Below are positions 1 to 9,133 of a stretch of DNA of 64,000 nucleotides, piece after piece. This DNA comes from SIG440 sp045645805 (lineage in GTDB: Bacteria; Bacillota; Clostridia; Monoglobales; Monoglobaceae): contig JAZRJL010000013.1 in NCBI GenBank assembly GCA_045645805.1, positions 10,576 to 74,575 of the forward strand. The letters are read 5' to 3'. The first letter of the stretch is position 1, and each line of letters starts with the position of its first letter. The notes beneath the pieces were generated by a model, which searched no databases, was not told the origin of the DNA, and saw only the letters and a list, made by a program, of their open reading frames with translations. The translations under genes and the position numbers were made by a program.

Positions 1-1414
1 TGCATTTGCTGACAAGCTTGCGGCGCTTCTTAACAATCCTGATTCAGAAATGGCAATACGGACAATTGCTCCGGCTGTGTTTTTTGTATCTTTGGTATCG
101 GCATACCGAGGATATTTTCAGGGACGGCAGAATATGTATCCAACTGCTGCGTCCGAAGTGGTGGAGGCAGCATCAAAGCTGATTTTGGGAATTGTTGCGG
201 CTTCTGCAATTATGAGTATGAGGTTTACCCCGTACAATCCGGCGGGCACAAGCGTTCCTGAAGAAATTTTTTCATCATCCCACGAAAGGACAGTATATTC
301 GGCAACAGGTGCAATTTTTGGTGTGACAGCAGGTACGTTTCTTGCCCTTATATTGATGATGATTATTTTTGCCTGCAAGGGAAAAAGACCTCATCTGATT
401 AGCAATCAAGCCATAAGACCAAGACGTGAAATTCTTAAACAGCTTGTTGTTATTGCAGTTCCAATTACAATCGGTGCATCGGTTTCAAGCCTTACAAGTC
501 TTGTTGACCTTGCGACTATTATGAACCGTCTTGTTGTTAATCCGGATGTGTTTGAAAATTATGCACATATATTTGCCAAAGGCACGGAATTTGCAAAATC
601 TATGGTCGAGGAAGGCTGGGAAGGCATTGTTCTTCTTCAGAAAAAGGCAAATTCTCTGTATGGAATGTATACCGGTCAGGCACAGACAATGTTTAATCTG
701 CCCCTTACTATTGTTGTGGGACTTAGTATGAGTATTGTTCCGGCAATCTCGACTGCACTTGCTGAAAACAAACCCCGTGATGCACACGAAATTACAGCCA
801 GCGTACTCAGAATAACTATGCTTTTTGCACTTCCCTGTGCTATGGGATTTTTTGTGTTGTCCGAGCCTATACTGAAAGTGCTTTACAGCGATGCAAATGC
901 ATATATTCTGCTTCAAAAACTTGCACCGGCTGTTGTTTTTGTCGCACTGGTCTCGGTCAGCAATGCTGTGCTTCAGGCGTACGGAAAGGTGTATTATCCT
1001 GTTGTGAATATGCTTGCGGGCGGAATTGTCAAGGTGCTTATGAATTATATGCTTATACCCGTATGGGGTATTGATGCGGCACCTATTGCAACAACAGCCT
1101 GCTATGCAATTATTGCTATACTGAATATTATTTGTATTACAGGTATGATAAAGGTAAGACTTAGTGTTTTATATATGGTTATAAAACCTGTTGCTGCTGC
1201 GGTAATTATGGGTGCTGCGGTTGTTTTGGTATATGGGGCACTTAATAAAGTTATGCCTGCGTCAAAAATTGTTACGATTGCGGCAATCGGCATTGGGGCA
1301 GTTGTATATGGCATAGCATTGATTGCGATAAGGGGACTTAAAAAAGAGGACGTTCTTAATTTGCCTAAGGGTTCTCAAATTGCAGAGATTATGACGAAAT
1401 ATAAACTGCTTTAA
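1..1414 (+). CDS. SpoVB/MurJ-type polysaccharide flippase, 5' truncated by window edge
   Basis: Membrane protein of the MATE-like MOP superfamily that flips lipid-linked cell-wall precursors. The frame is open from base 2, so the gene starts before the window; about 470 residues are visible. The SpoVB-like signature is the YRGYFQGRQNMYPTA loop near the left edge. Many hydrophobic segments follow, and a short basic cytoplasmic tail ends in a TAA stop at 1412-1414. The next genes are mazG and rqcP, the order yabM-yabN-yabO of Bacillus subtilis, which supports a SpoVB/YabM-type assignment over a generic MATE transporter. Whether it serves spore cortex or vegetative wall synthesis cannot be told from this fragment. 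Confidence 0.85.
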   Translation, partial: AFADKLAALLNNPDSEMAIRTIAPAVFFVSLVSAYRGYFQGRQNMYPTAASEVVEAASKLILGIVAASAIMSMRFTPYNPAGTSVPEEIFSSSHERTVYSATGAIFGVTAGTFLALILMMIIFACKGKRPHLISNQAIRPRREILKQLVVIAVPITIGASVSSLTSLVDLATIMNRLVVNPDVFENYAHIFAKGTEFAKSMVEEGWEGIVLLQKKANSLYGMYTGQAQTMFNLPLTIVVGLSMSIVPAISTALAENKPRDAHEITASVLRITMLFALPCAMGFFVLSEPILKVLYSDANAYILLQKLAPAVVFVALVSVSNAVLQAYGKVYYPVVNMLAGGIVKVLMNYMLIPVWGIDAAPIATTACYAIIAILNIICITGMIKVRLSVLYMVIKPVAAAVIMGAAVVLVYGALNKVMPASKIVTIAAIGIGAVVYGIALIAIRGLKKEDVLNLPKGSQIAEIMTKYKLL

Positions 1415-1445
1415 CCGGCAGAACAGAAGATGAAAGGGCTTTTAT

Positions 1446-2135
1446 ATGAGTAAGGAATATACATTTGAAGATTTGCTTGAAATTGTTAAAAAACTTCGAG
1501 GTGAAGGCGGTTGCCCATGGGATATGGAGCAGACTCATGACAGTATCAAGCATAACATAATTGAAGAGGGCTATGAGTTTATTGAAGCTTTGAAGGACGG
1601 CGATTTCTCCCAAATGGCTGACGAAAGCGGAGATTTGCTTTTGCAGGTGGTATTTCATGCCCGGATAGGCGAGGAAAACGGTGAATACGACATTAACGAC
1701 GTTATTTCGGCTGTATGCAAAAAGCTTATACACCGTCATCCCCATGTCTTTGGTGATGTATCGGTAAAAGACAGTGACGAGGTTTTGAAAAACTGGAACA
1801 AAATCAAACGTGATGACCGTGGACAAAAGACGGTTGCTCAGGAAATGCAGGGGGTATCCAAATTTATACCGTCGCTTATGCGTGCTCAGAAAATTCAGGG
1901 AAAGGCTGAAAAAAGCGGATATATATTCAACGAGCCGCCTGTGGCTGTTGAAAGCATTGCCAATATGACAAATATTCTTTCAGCAAACGAGGACAAGGAA
2001 ATTGCAGAAAAATATATAGGCAAGATGCTTTTTGAGCTTGTTTCTGTTGCCAAAACCCATGGTGTAGATGCTGAGACGGCACTTAGCAGGCATATAAATT
2101 CCTTTATATCAGAATTTGAAAAATACGAATCTTAA
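1446..2135 (+). CDS. mazG: MazG nucleoside triphosphate pyrophosphohydrolase
   Basis: Hydrolyses NTPs/dNTPs to the monophosphate plus PPi, a house-cleaning activity. The 229-residue protein has the MazG start (GGCPWDMEQTHDSIKHN) and the EExxE...ExxD metal-binding helices (EEGYEFIEAL, then DESGDLL) in the first 65 residues, followed by a diverged second copy, as in the two-domain bacterial form. It lacks the N-terminal methyltransferase-like domain of Bacillus YabN. It lies 31 bases after the flippase and 15 before rqcP, probably in one operon. The ATG at 1446 follows a weak AAGGGC site. Confidence 0.93.
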   Translation: MSKEYTFEDLLEIVKKLRGEGGCPWDMEQTHDSIKHNIIEEGYEFIEALKDGDFSQMADESGDLLLQVVFHARIGEENGEYDINDVISAVCKKLIHRHPHVFGDVSVKDSDEVLKNWNKIKRDDRGQKTVAQEMQGVSKFIPSLMRAQKIQGKAEKSGYIFNEPPVAVESIANMTNILSANEDKEIAEKYIGKMLFELVSVAKTHGVDAETALSRHINSFISEFEKYES

Positions 2136-2150
2136 AATGGAGAAAAAAGA

Positions 2151-2405
2151 ATGAGGCTTGACAAATATCTTAAGGTTTCCAGACTGATTAAGCGTCGTAC
2201 CGTTGCAAACGAAGCATGTGACGGCGGACGTGTTTCGGTTAACGGAAAAGTGGTAAAAGCATCTTACGATGTAAAGGTGGGTGACGAAATGGAAATCCGT
2301 TTCGGCAGTCGTACCCTTAAAATCAAGGTAACAGAGGTGCGTGAACAGGTAGGAAAAAGCGAAGCTGCAACACTTTACGAGGTTTTGCCCGAGGTGCAGC
2401 GGTAG
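2151..2405 (+). CDS. rqcP: S4-domain RNA-binding protein RqcP (YabO/Hsp15 family)
   Basis: Small 84-residue S4-domain protein. It begins MRLDKYLKVSRLIKRR and carries the S4 signature with GRVSVNG and a basic surface. Family members bind the 50S subunit; in Bacillus, RqcP works with RqcH to add alanine tails to nascent chains on stalled 50S subunits. The place after flippase and mazG genes matches yabO. A GGAGAAAAAAG site precedes ATG 2151. The function is transferred from the family and synteny. Confidence 0.88.
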   Translation: MRLDKYLKVSRLIKRRTVANEACDGGRVSVNGKVVKASYDVKVGDEMEIRFGSRTLKIKVTEVREQVGKSEAATLYEVLPEVQR

Positions 2406-2460
2406 CCGGCTTTAATTTGCAAAAAACTTTGCAAAATGCACAATTTTGTTCAAAAAATAC

Positions 2461-2570
2461 TTGACAAATTGCCGTAAATTTATTAAAATTATACTGTGTG
2501 GATTATTGTCAAAGTGATGGACCTTTTTCAAATACTTCATTGACAAAACACACACTTTGTTCTTTATAAT
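2461..2570 (+). promoter_or_regulatory. Tandem sigma-A-type promoters upstream of rny
   Basis: Two candidates lie in the 282-base gap. The first is TTGACA at 2461-2466, 17 bases, TAAAAT at 2484-2489. The second is TTGACA at 2540-2545, 19 bases, TATAAT at 2565-2570. The rest of the gap (2571-2679) is AT-rich and holds no clear hairpin. Confidence 0.6.
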
Positions 2571-2687
2571 GTATTTCTTGCAAAACGGTTACGTTGTTAA
2601 ATAAAGCGTTACAAATCGGTGGATATCATCGGTATATCTTAACAATTATTCTATGATTTAATCGTCAAATAAACAGTTTAGGAGGTG

Positions 2688-4265
2688 TTGGCCATAGACG
2701 GATTATATATTGCCATAATCGTCGGCGTTGTTTTGGTTGCGGTTGTCGGTATGTTTCTTGCGTTCAGATACGGTTATTCATATCGCCGCAAGGTTGCTGA
2801 AATCAAGATAAACAGTGCAGAAGAAGAGGCAAAAAGAATTATTGAAAATGCAAAGTCTAAAGCAGTAAAAGATGCAGAGAATACAAAAAAAGAAAAACTT
2901 TTGGAAGCAAAAGAGGAAATACATAAAGAACGAAACGAACTTGAAAAAGAGATAAAAGAAAGAAGAAACGAGCTTCAGCGTCAGGAGCGTCGTGTACAGC
3001 AAAAGGAAGACGCAATTGACAAAAAGACACAGGTCCTTGAGAAAAAGGAAGAACAGGTTCAGGAAAAAATTGCTGAAGTTGATGAGCTTAAAGCTGAGGT
3101 TGAAAAGGTTAAAAAGCTTCAGATGTCCCAGCTTGAAAAGGTGGCAGAGCTTTCTGCCGAGGAAGCAAAGGAAATTATCTTAAAACAGGTTGAAATCGAT
3201 GCACGGCACGATGCTGCGGTTCTTATGAAAAATATTGAGGACCAGGCAAAGGAAGAGGCCGAAGCAAAAGCGAAGAATATTATCACCGGTGCAATTCAGC
3301 GTTGTGCTGCTGACCATGTTGCCGAAACAACTGTTTCGGTTGTTCAGCTCCCTAACGATGAAATGAAGGGCAGAATTATCGGCCGTGAGGGCAGAAATAT
3401 TCGCTCAATTGAAACTCTTACAGGTGTTGATTTAATCATTGACGATACCCCCGAAGCGGTTATTCTTTCAAGCTTTGACCCGGTAAGACGTGAAATTGCA
3501 AGACTTTCACTTGAAAAACTGATTGTTGACGGACGTATCCATCCGGGCAGAATTGAGGAAACCGTTGAAAAGTCAAGAAAAGAAGTTGAGGCGATTATTA
3601 AGCAGGAGGGTGAGCAGGCAACCTTTGATACAGGTGTACATGGACTTCATCCTGAACTTATCAAAATCCTTGGACGTCTTAAATATCGTACAAGCTATGG
3701 TCAGAATGTTCTTAAACATTCTATCGAGGTGTCACACCTTGCAGGACTTATGGCGGCAGAACTTGGTACTGATGTTGCACTTGCAAAGCGTGCAGGTCTT
3801 CTTCATGATATAGGTAAGGCTATTGACCACGAGGTTGAAGGTTCTCACGTTACAATCGGTGCGGATGTTGCCAAAAAGTATAAGGAAAATGACAAAGTTA
3901 TCCATGCTATTATGGCACATCACGGCGATGTTGAACCCAACTCTCTTGCAGCATGTCTTGTTCAGGCAGCAGACTCAATTTCTGCAGCACGTACAGGTGC
4001 AAGACGTGAGAATATTGAGTCTTACATCAAGCGTCTTGAAGCTCTTGAGGGCATTGCAAATTCATTTGCAGGGGTTGAAAAATCATTTGCAATTCAGGCA
4101 GGCCGTGAAATTAGAATTATGGTTAAGCCTGACAAGGTTAACGATGACGAGACAATTCTTCTTGCAAAGGATATTGTAAAGCAGATTGAAAGCACAATGG
4201 AATATCCAGGACAGATTAAGGTAAACGTTATTCGTGAAATGAGAACAGTTGAATATGCGAAATAA
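2688..4265 (+). CDS. rny: Ribonuclease Y
   Basis: Membrane-anchored endoribonuclease that starts mRNA decay in many Firmicutes. Reading order: one N-terminal transmembrane helix (about residues 6-28), a long charged coiled coil (about 35-190), a KH domain with GRIIGREGRNIR (about 228), and an HD domain with LLHDIGKAIDHE (about 370) whose His-Asp pair binds the metal. The length of about 525 residues is normal. The start is unclear: AGGAGG occupies 2680-2685, GTG 2685 overlaps it, TTG 2688 is only 2 bases away, and no in-frame ATG exists near the membrane helix; ATA at 2694 has ideal 8-base spacing. The next gene is ymdB, the usual rny partner. Confidence 0.95.
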   Translation: MAIDGLYIAIIVGVVLVAVVGMFLAFRYGYSYRRKVAEIKINSAEEEAKRIIENAKSKAVKDAENTKKEKLLEAKEEIHKERNELEKEIKERRNELQRQERRVQQKEDAIDKKTQVLEKKEEQVQEKIAEVDELKAEVEKVKKLQMSQLEKVAELSAEEAKEIILKQVEIDARHDAAVLMKNIEDQAKEEAEAKAKNIITGAIQRCAADHVAETTVSVVQLPNDEMKGRIIGREGRNIRSIETLTGVDLIIDDTPEAVILSSFDPVRREIARLSLEKLIVDGRIHPGRIEETVEKSRKEVEAIIKQEGEQATFDTGVHGLHPELIKILGRLKYRTSYGQNVLKHSIEVSHLAGLMAAELGTDVALAKRAGLLHDIGKAIDHEVEGSHVTIGADVAKKYKENDKVIHAIMAHHGDVEPNSLAACLVQAADSISAARTGARRENIESYIKRLEALEGIANSFAGVEKSFAIQAGREIRIMVKPDKVNDDETILLAKDIVKQIESTMEYPGQIKVNVIREMRTVEYAK

Positions 4266-4294
4266 GGAGCCCGTGCTCCTGTGAAAAGGAATGT

Positions 4295-4318
4295 AAAGGC
4301 TGCTTTTGCAGCCTTTTT
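4295..4318 (+). terminator. Rho-independent terminator after rny
   Basis: Nine-base stem AAAGGCTGC (4295-4303) / GCAGCCTTT (4308-4316) with a TTTT loop and further T's. A smaller GGAGC/GCTCC hairpin sits just upstream at 4266-4279. Confidence 0.85.
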
Positions 4319-4369
4319 CCGTATTTTTTGATTTAAGCTAAACTATATTAAATCGGTAGGAGAAAATAT

Positions 4370-5155
4370 ATGAGAATACTTGCGGTGGGAGATATTGTTG
4401 CGTCAGACGGACGTGAATTTATATATAATAACTTAGGCAGAATAAAGAATAAATACAAAATAGATTATTGCATAGCAAATGGAGAAAATTCGGCAAACAC
4501 AAACGGTATAACAATGGATATTGCAAGCAGCCTTTTGAGGTCGGGCGTGGATGTAATAACAATGGGCAACCATACCTTTGCCAACAAGGAATATAAAGGT
4601 GTGCTTACCGACAACAAGCGGGTGATAAGACCTGCCAATTTTCCTCCTGAAACCGAGGGAGAAGGTTATGTAATTGACGATTTGGGAAATATAAGAATAG
4701 CGGTTATAAATGCAATCGGAAGAATTAATATGGATGCTGTTGACTGTCCGTTCAGAGCCGTGGAGAAAATTCTTTTGGAGATTGGCGAAAGAGCGGATAT
4801 TAAAATAATTGATTTTCATGCTGAGACTACAAGTGAAAAGCTTGCTTTTGCGAATTACTTTGATGGAAAGGCAGATATTGTTTTCGGTACACATACTCAC
4901 GTACAGACAAGCGACAACCATATTCTTCCAAACGGTACGGCGTATATCACCGATATTGGTATGACTGGGGTTAGAGACTCGGTTCTTGGTGTTAAAAAGG
5001 AAATAATAATGGAAATGTTTTATACACGAAAAAAGTTTCGTTTTGAAAAGGCTGAAGGCGAGGTCTGGTTTTCGGGTGCAGTTTTTGATTATGATGAAAA
5101 ACAAAAATGTGTTACCGATATTGAAAGGCTTTACTTCAATGCAGCAGAAATCTAA
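4370..5155 (+). CDS. ymdB: YmdB-family metallophosphoesterase
   Basis: Calcineurin-like phosphoesterase of the YmdB/TIGR00282 group (261 residues). Bacillus YmdB hydrolyses 2',3'-cyclic nucleotides and affects biofilm and motility decisions; that role is taken from the family. Metal-site motifs are visible in order: GDIVASDGR near the start, NGENSAN, GNHTF, DFHAETTSEK and THTHVQTSD. A GTAGGAGAA site lies upstream of ATG 4370. The terminator after rny suggests partly independent expression, although the rny-ymdB order is conserved in Firmicutes. Confidence 0.93.
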   Translation: MRILAVGDIVASDGREFIYNNLGRIKNKYKIDYCIANGENSANTNGITMDIASSLLRSGVDVITMGNHTFANKEYKGVLTDNKRVIRPANFPPETEGEGYVIDDLGNIRIAVINAIGRINMDAVDCPFRAVEKILLEIGERADIKIIDFHAETTSEKLAFANYFDGKADIVFGTHTHVQTSDNHILPNGTAYITDIGMTGVRDSVLGVKKEIIMEMFYTRKKFRFEKAEGEVWFSGAVFDYDEKQKCVTDIERLYFNAAEI

Positions 5156-5172
5156 TAGATGGAGTGCATAAA

Positions 5173-5964
5173 ATGATTGAGAAATTAAAAATAGAGGACA
5201 GACTTTATTTTAAAAGCAGCATTCTTGAGACCGAGCCTGATATACAGCACTTTTTCACAAGCAGATTAGGCGGTGTCAGCCGTGGCAATATTGAGGGACT
5301 TAACCTTGGATTTCGTGTAGGTGATGATATTGATTCGGTAAAGCAAAATTACCACATAATTGCAATGGATTTTGATATACCGTACAGTGGGATTACTTCG
5401 GCAAAGCAAACGCATTCAAAGGATGTCAGGATAATAACCGAGGCAGAAAAAGGCTGTGGTGTAAGCCGCCTTTCCAAGACCTTTGAAGCGGATGGACTTG
5501 TTACAAACTGCAAAGGAATTGCCCTTACGGTGTTTTATGCGGATTGTGTGCCCATTTTGCTTTCAGACGGCAAGACGGGTGTTGTTGCAGCGGTGCATTC
5601 GGGTTGGAGAGGTACAGTCAGTCGTATTGCCGAAAATGCTGTAAATATAATGAAAAATGAGTTTGGGTCGAATCCTGAAAACATTAAAGCGGCAATAGGT
5701 CCTTCAATCGGGAAATGCTGCTTTGAAACAGGTGAAGAGGTTGCCTGCAATTTTGACAGCGATTTGGTTAGGTCGGAAGATAACGGAAAGTTCAAGGTTG
5801 ACCTTTGGGAGGCAAACAGACGTATTCTAGAGAAATCGGGACTTTGTGAAGAAAATATTGATGTGCTTGGTATATGCACAATATGTCAAAGTGACATATT
5901 ATATTCGTATCGTACCCATGGAGACAGAACGGGACGTATGGGTGCAGTAATTATGATAAAATAA
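5173..5964 (+). CDS. pgeF: YfiH/PgeF-family multicopper-oxidase-like (laccase domain) purine nucleoside enzyme
   Basis: Laccase-domain protein, 263 residues. Members have been described as peptidoglycan editing factor (PgeF) and as adenosine phosphorylase/deaminase-type enzymes (LACC1 family). Metal ligand motifs are intact: KQTHS, YADCVP and AVHSGWRGT, then GPSIGKCCFE. ATG 5173 is chosen because GGAG at 5161-5164 is spaced 8 bases from it; the in-frame GTG at 5164 overlaps that site. It lies 17 bases downstream of ymdB and 12 upstream of the lipoprotein gene, in an apparent operon. The cellular substrate cannot be read from the sequence. Confidence 0.9.
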   Translation: MIEKLKIEDRLYFKSSILETEPDIQHFFTSRLGGVSRGNIEGLNLGFRVGDDIDSVKQNYHIIAMDFDIPYSGITSAKQTHSKDVRIITEAEKGCGVSRLSKTFEADGLVTNCKGIALTVFYADCVPILLSDGKTGVVAAVHSGWRGTVSRIAENAVNIMKNEFGSNPENIKAAIGPSIGKCCFETGEEVACNFDSDLVRSEDNGKFKVDLWEANRRILEKSGLCEENIDVLGICTICQSDILYSYRTHGDRTGRMGAVIMIK

Positions 5965-5976
5965 AGGAAAGAAAAA

Positions 5977-7530
5977 ATGTTTAAAAGAACGATGACAGTA
6001 TTACTTGCGGTGGTTTTTGCAATAAGCATTGCAGGCTGCGGCGACAAGGAAATTGAAAAGAAAACAAAGAAAGATGAAAACGAGAGTGTAATATCCGTTT
6101 TTTCATATAAGCCTGACACCCTTTGCCCTGTTGCAAGCAACAATCAGGCTAATATTGATATGCTTGGAATCATTTATGAGGGTCTTGTTCAGGTCAGCGA
6201 AAAGCTTACTCCAATACCCTGCCTTGCTGAAAGCTGGTCAGGTGCATTGGATTGCACCCAATGGACAGTAAAGCTGAGAAACAATGCAAAGTGGCATGAT
6301 GGCACAAGCTTTTCGGCAAAGGACGTTGTCTATACGGTTAACAGGGTGAAACAGCTTGAAAAAAGTCCGTATTTATACAACGTGTCAATTATAAGCGAAA
6401 TTGCAGCGGTTGATGACTATACGGTGGAAATTCAGCTTTCAAAGCCTTGTGCAAATTTTATAAATCTTTTATACTTTCCCATAATCAAAGCCGGTGACGA
6501 TGAGCTTGATTTGGTTAATTTTGATGCTGTGGGTACAGGACCATATATATTACAGCCTGAAAATGACGGGAATATTTATTATCTGAAAAGGAATTCTGAG
6601 TGGTGGGGCGGAAATGTAAAAACTGATACGATTCAGGTGCGAATGCTGCCGGGTGGAGATACTCCACTTTATGCGTTTGGCTCTGACAGTATTGATTTGA
6701 TACCTGCAGACAATCTTGACTGGGGAAAATTTGTTGACCCTACCGAGTCTGAATATACCTCTGTTGCGACACCTGTATATACCTTTCTTGGAATAAATCA
6801 CAAAAACCCTCAGCTTGCAATGAAGGAGCTTCGCAGAGCTATTTCTCTTGTTATTGACCGCGATGAGCTTATAGATGAGGCGCGGCTTGGGTATGGGGTT
6901 GCGGTAAATTCTCCTGTACGACCCGAGTGGTTTGTTTGTGAAAATCAGAAATCTGATTTAAAGCAGAATGCTGAATCTGCAAAAAAACTTCTTGAGGAAA
7001 ACGAATGGACTTTCAATGACGGGTTATACAAAAAAGTATCCGATGGCGTTGAATACAGAGCAGCATTTACTATTCTTGTAAACGAGGAAAACACGGTAAG
7101 ATGCAATGTGGCGGCTATGATTTCCAAAGCTCTTGAGGAGTTTGGGATAAAAGCAAGCGTTGTAAAGGTAGCTTTTGATGAATATGAAAAAAGGATAGCC
7201 GAGGGTAGCTTTGATACCTTTGTGGGAAGTATGGGTCTTTCGCCAGAGCTTGATTATTTGCAGTTTGTTGGCGAAGAAAATATTTACGGATTTGAAGATG
7301 AGGAAATGCGGTTTGTTGCAACCGAAATGCAGAAAAAGCAGACCGAAGAGGAAGTCAGGAATGCATACGCTGAATTTATAAACTTGTTTGAACAATTAAA
7401 CCCTGTGACGGGCCTTTATTTTGAAGACAGCGTTATGCTTTACAGCAAGCAGATTAAGGGTGATGTCAAGCCTTTATATTTTGATATATATCAGGGTATT
7501 GAAAATATTGAAAAGGGAGCCGTAGAGTAG
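5977..7530 (+). CDS. Family 5 solute-binding lipoprotein (peptide/nickel-type ABC transporter)
   Basis: Extracytoplasmic solute-binding protein, 517 residues. A signal sequence with lipobox ISIAGC places the lipidated Cys near residue 24. The SBP_bac_5 signature region (WTVKLRNNAKWHDGTSFSAKDV) is near residue 100. These proteins bind oligopeptides, nickel or similar ligands and deliver them to an ABC permease. No permease or ATPase gene is adjacent, so it is an orphan here and its ligand is unknown. The stop codon shares one base with the dinB start (TAGTG), so the two are translationally coupled. Confidence 0.85.
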   Translation: MFKRTMTVLLAVVFAISIAGCGDKEIEKKTKKDENESVISVFSYKPDTLCPVASNNQANIDMLGIIYEGLVQVSEKLTPIPCLAESWSGALDCTQWTVKLRNNAKWHDGTSFSAKDVVYTVNRVKQLEKSPYLYNVSIISEIAAVDDYTVEIQLSKPCANFINLLYFPIIKAGDDELDLVNFDAVGTGPYILQPENDGNIYYLKRNSEWWGGNVKTDTIQVRMLPGGDTPLYAFGSDSIDLIPADNLDWGKFVDPTESEYTSVATPVYTFLGINHKNPQLAMKELRRAISLVIDRDELIDEARLGYGVAVNSPVRPEWFVCENQKSDLKQNAESAKKLLEENEWTFNDGLYKKVSDGVEYRAAFTILVNEENTVRCNVAAMISKALEEFGIKASVVKVAFDEYEKRIAEGSFDTFVGSMGLSPELDYLQFVGEENIYGFEDEEMRFVATEMQKKQTEEEVRNAYAEFINLFEQLNPVTGLYFEDSVMLYSKQIKGDVKPLYFDIYQGIENIEKGAVE

Positions 7531-8738
7531 TGGAAAGAACCATAATCCATCTGGATATGGATGCCTTTTTTGCCTCGGTGGAGGTGCGTGACAACCCGGA
7601 CCTTAAAGGGAAACCATTAATCATTGGGGCGCTTCCCCATGAACGGGGTGTTGTCTCCACCTGCAGCTATGAGGCGCGTAAATTTGGCGTACATTCCGCA
7701 ATGAACATAAAAGAAGCATACCGAAGATGTCCTAATGGTGTATATATGCATGGGGATATGCGTAAATATCAAAGAGTATCAGAACAGATACATAAAATTA
7801 TGCTTCGGTATACCGATTTGATTGAATTTGTTGCTCTTGATGAGGGATATATGGATGTAACAGGTTCAATGCGGCTGTTTGGCAGTGCCGAGGAAATCGG
7901 CAAAAGATTGAAGAAAGAAATTTTTGATGCCGTTGGTGTTACCTGCTCGGTAGGAATTTCATATTCTATGATGGGTGCAAAGCTTGCCAGTGAGGAAAAA
8001 AAGCCTGACGGGTTTTTTGTTATTCCTGACCGAAATGCACTTGTTGAACTTATAAAAGACCGACCTGTGGATGTTATATGTGGAATAGGTCAAAAAACCA
8101 CGGAAAGATTAAAAAGTATAGGCATATCAACAGTAAGAGATTTGCTTGCTACACCGCCTGCCATAATAAAAGCGTTTGGCAAAATGGGTTATGCAATGCT
8201 GAAACTGGCAAAAGGCGAGGATGACAGACAGGTGGTGGCGGACAGCGTTTCAAAGTCAATCGGCAGAGAGCATACCTTTCAGGTCAACATTGACAGCAAA
8301 GATGTTTTGAAGGATGCCCTTGTTTTGCTGTCAAAGGATGTAAGCCTGCGTGCAAAAAACAAAGGCCTTTACGGCAGAACGGTGACTCTTAAGATTAAGT
8401 TTTGTGATATGCACCAGATAACACGCTCAAATACTGTTTCGGCTACAAATTCTTCAAGGGATATTTATCGCATTGCCTGCGAAATGCTTGACAGGCTTAA
8501 AATTGATGAATCCGTAAGACTTGTGGGAGTTACTCTTGGCAATTTGCAAGACAACAAGGATGAGGAATATGAGCAACTTTCCCTTTTTGACCAGATTGAC
8601 GGAAAGACTGAAGAAAAGGCGAAAAACGAAGCACTTGAAAATGCCATATTTGACCTTCATACAAGGTATGGCGGGAATATAATTAAAACAGCAAAAGAAC
8701 TTGAAATTCATAACAGGATACATAAAAAAGAAGAATAG
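7530..8738 (+). CDS. dinB: DNA polymerase IV (Y-family translesion polymerase)
   Basis: Error-prone lesion-bypass polymerase, 402 residues. The palm begins IIHLDMDAFFASVE with the first catalytic Asp; the second metal site is in VALDEGYMDVTG (Asp-Glu kept, although most homologues read SLDEAYLD). Fingers, thumb (helix-hairpin-helix around GIGQKTTERLKSIGI) and the little finger follow. EQLSLFD near the C terminus is a probable sliding-clamp binding peptide, followed by about 50 further residues. The start is GTG at 7530, overlapping the stop of the previous gene by one base, with AAAAGGGAG upstream. Confidence 0.95.
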   Translation: MERTIIHLDMDAFFASVEVRDNPDLKGKPLIIGALPHERGVVSTCSYEARKFGVHSAMNIKEAYRRCPNGVYMHGDMRKYQRVSEQIHKIMLRYTDLIEFVALDEGYMDVTGSMRLFGSAEEIGKRLKKEIFDAVGVTCSVGISYSMMGAKLASEEKKPDGFFVIPDRNALVELIKDRPVDVICGIGQKTTERLKSIGISTVRDLLATPPAIIKAFGKMGYAMLKLAKGEDDRQVVADSVSKSIGREHTFQVNIDSKDVLKDALVLLSKDVSLRAKNKGLYGRTVTLKIKFCDMHQITRSNTVSATNSSRDIYRIACEMLDRLKIDESVRLVGVTLGNLQDNKDEEYEQLSLFDQIDGKTEEKAKNEALENAIFDLHTRYGGNIIKTAKELEIHNRIHKKEE

Positions 8739-8776
8739 TTCAAATCAACTTTTATACAACGAGAGGAGAATGTAAA

Positions 8777-9130
8777 ATGAAGTTGTCGGAAGTAAAAGAT
8801 GTTTTAAATGGTAAGATTGTTTCAGGTGAGAACAAACTTGATGAAGAGGTAGACGCCGCATTTGGCAGTGACCTTATGAGTGATGTTCTTGCATTTGTTG
8901 AGGAGAGAGTTTTGCTTCTTACGGGCCTTGTGAATCCGCAGGTGGTTCGTACGGCTGAAATGATGGATATTTCAGCGATAGTTTTTGTTCGTGGCAAAAC
9001 CCCTGATGAAAGTATCATAGAGCTTGCAAAATCAAAGGATATGGTTATTATTACGACCGATTATTCGATGTATGTTGCCAGCGGAAAGCTGTATTCAAAC
9101 GGACTAAAAGGAAGGAATGGGGAGGAATAA
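8777..9130 (+). CDS. DRTGG-domain protein of the hydrogenase regulatory block
   Basis: 117-residue protein of the DRTGG-like fold, related to the ligand-binding middle domain of phosphotransacetylase-type proteins. Family members recur beside trimeric [FeFe]-hydrogenase genes in Clostridia; no biochemical role is established to my knowledge. The ATG follows a strong GAGAGGAG site. It starts the run 8777-13073, in which gaps are 2-18 bases or genes overlap, so it is probably the first gene of an operon. A second, related protein lies at 12043. Confidence 0.75.
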   Translation: MKLSEVKDVLNGKIVSGENKLDEEVDAAFGSDLMSDVLAFVEERVLLLTGLVNPQVVRTAEMMDISAIVFVRGKTPDESIIELAKSKDMVIITTDYSMYVASGKLYSNGLKGRNGEE

Positions 9131-9133
9131 GCT

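Noticed and set aside
485..916. 143-codon minus-strand frame within the flippase gene
   Set aside because: Antisense shadow of a clear membrane protein gene; its Cys/His/Lys-rich composition is typical of such shadows.
4433..5104. Long open frame of 223 codons on the minus strand
   Set aside because: It lies wholly inside ymdB, has no ribosome site or recognisable domain, and is explained by the codon use of the plus-strand gene.
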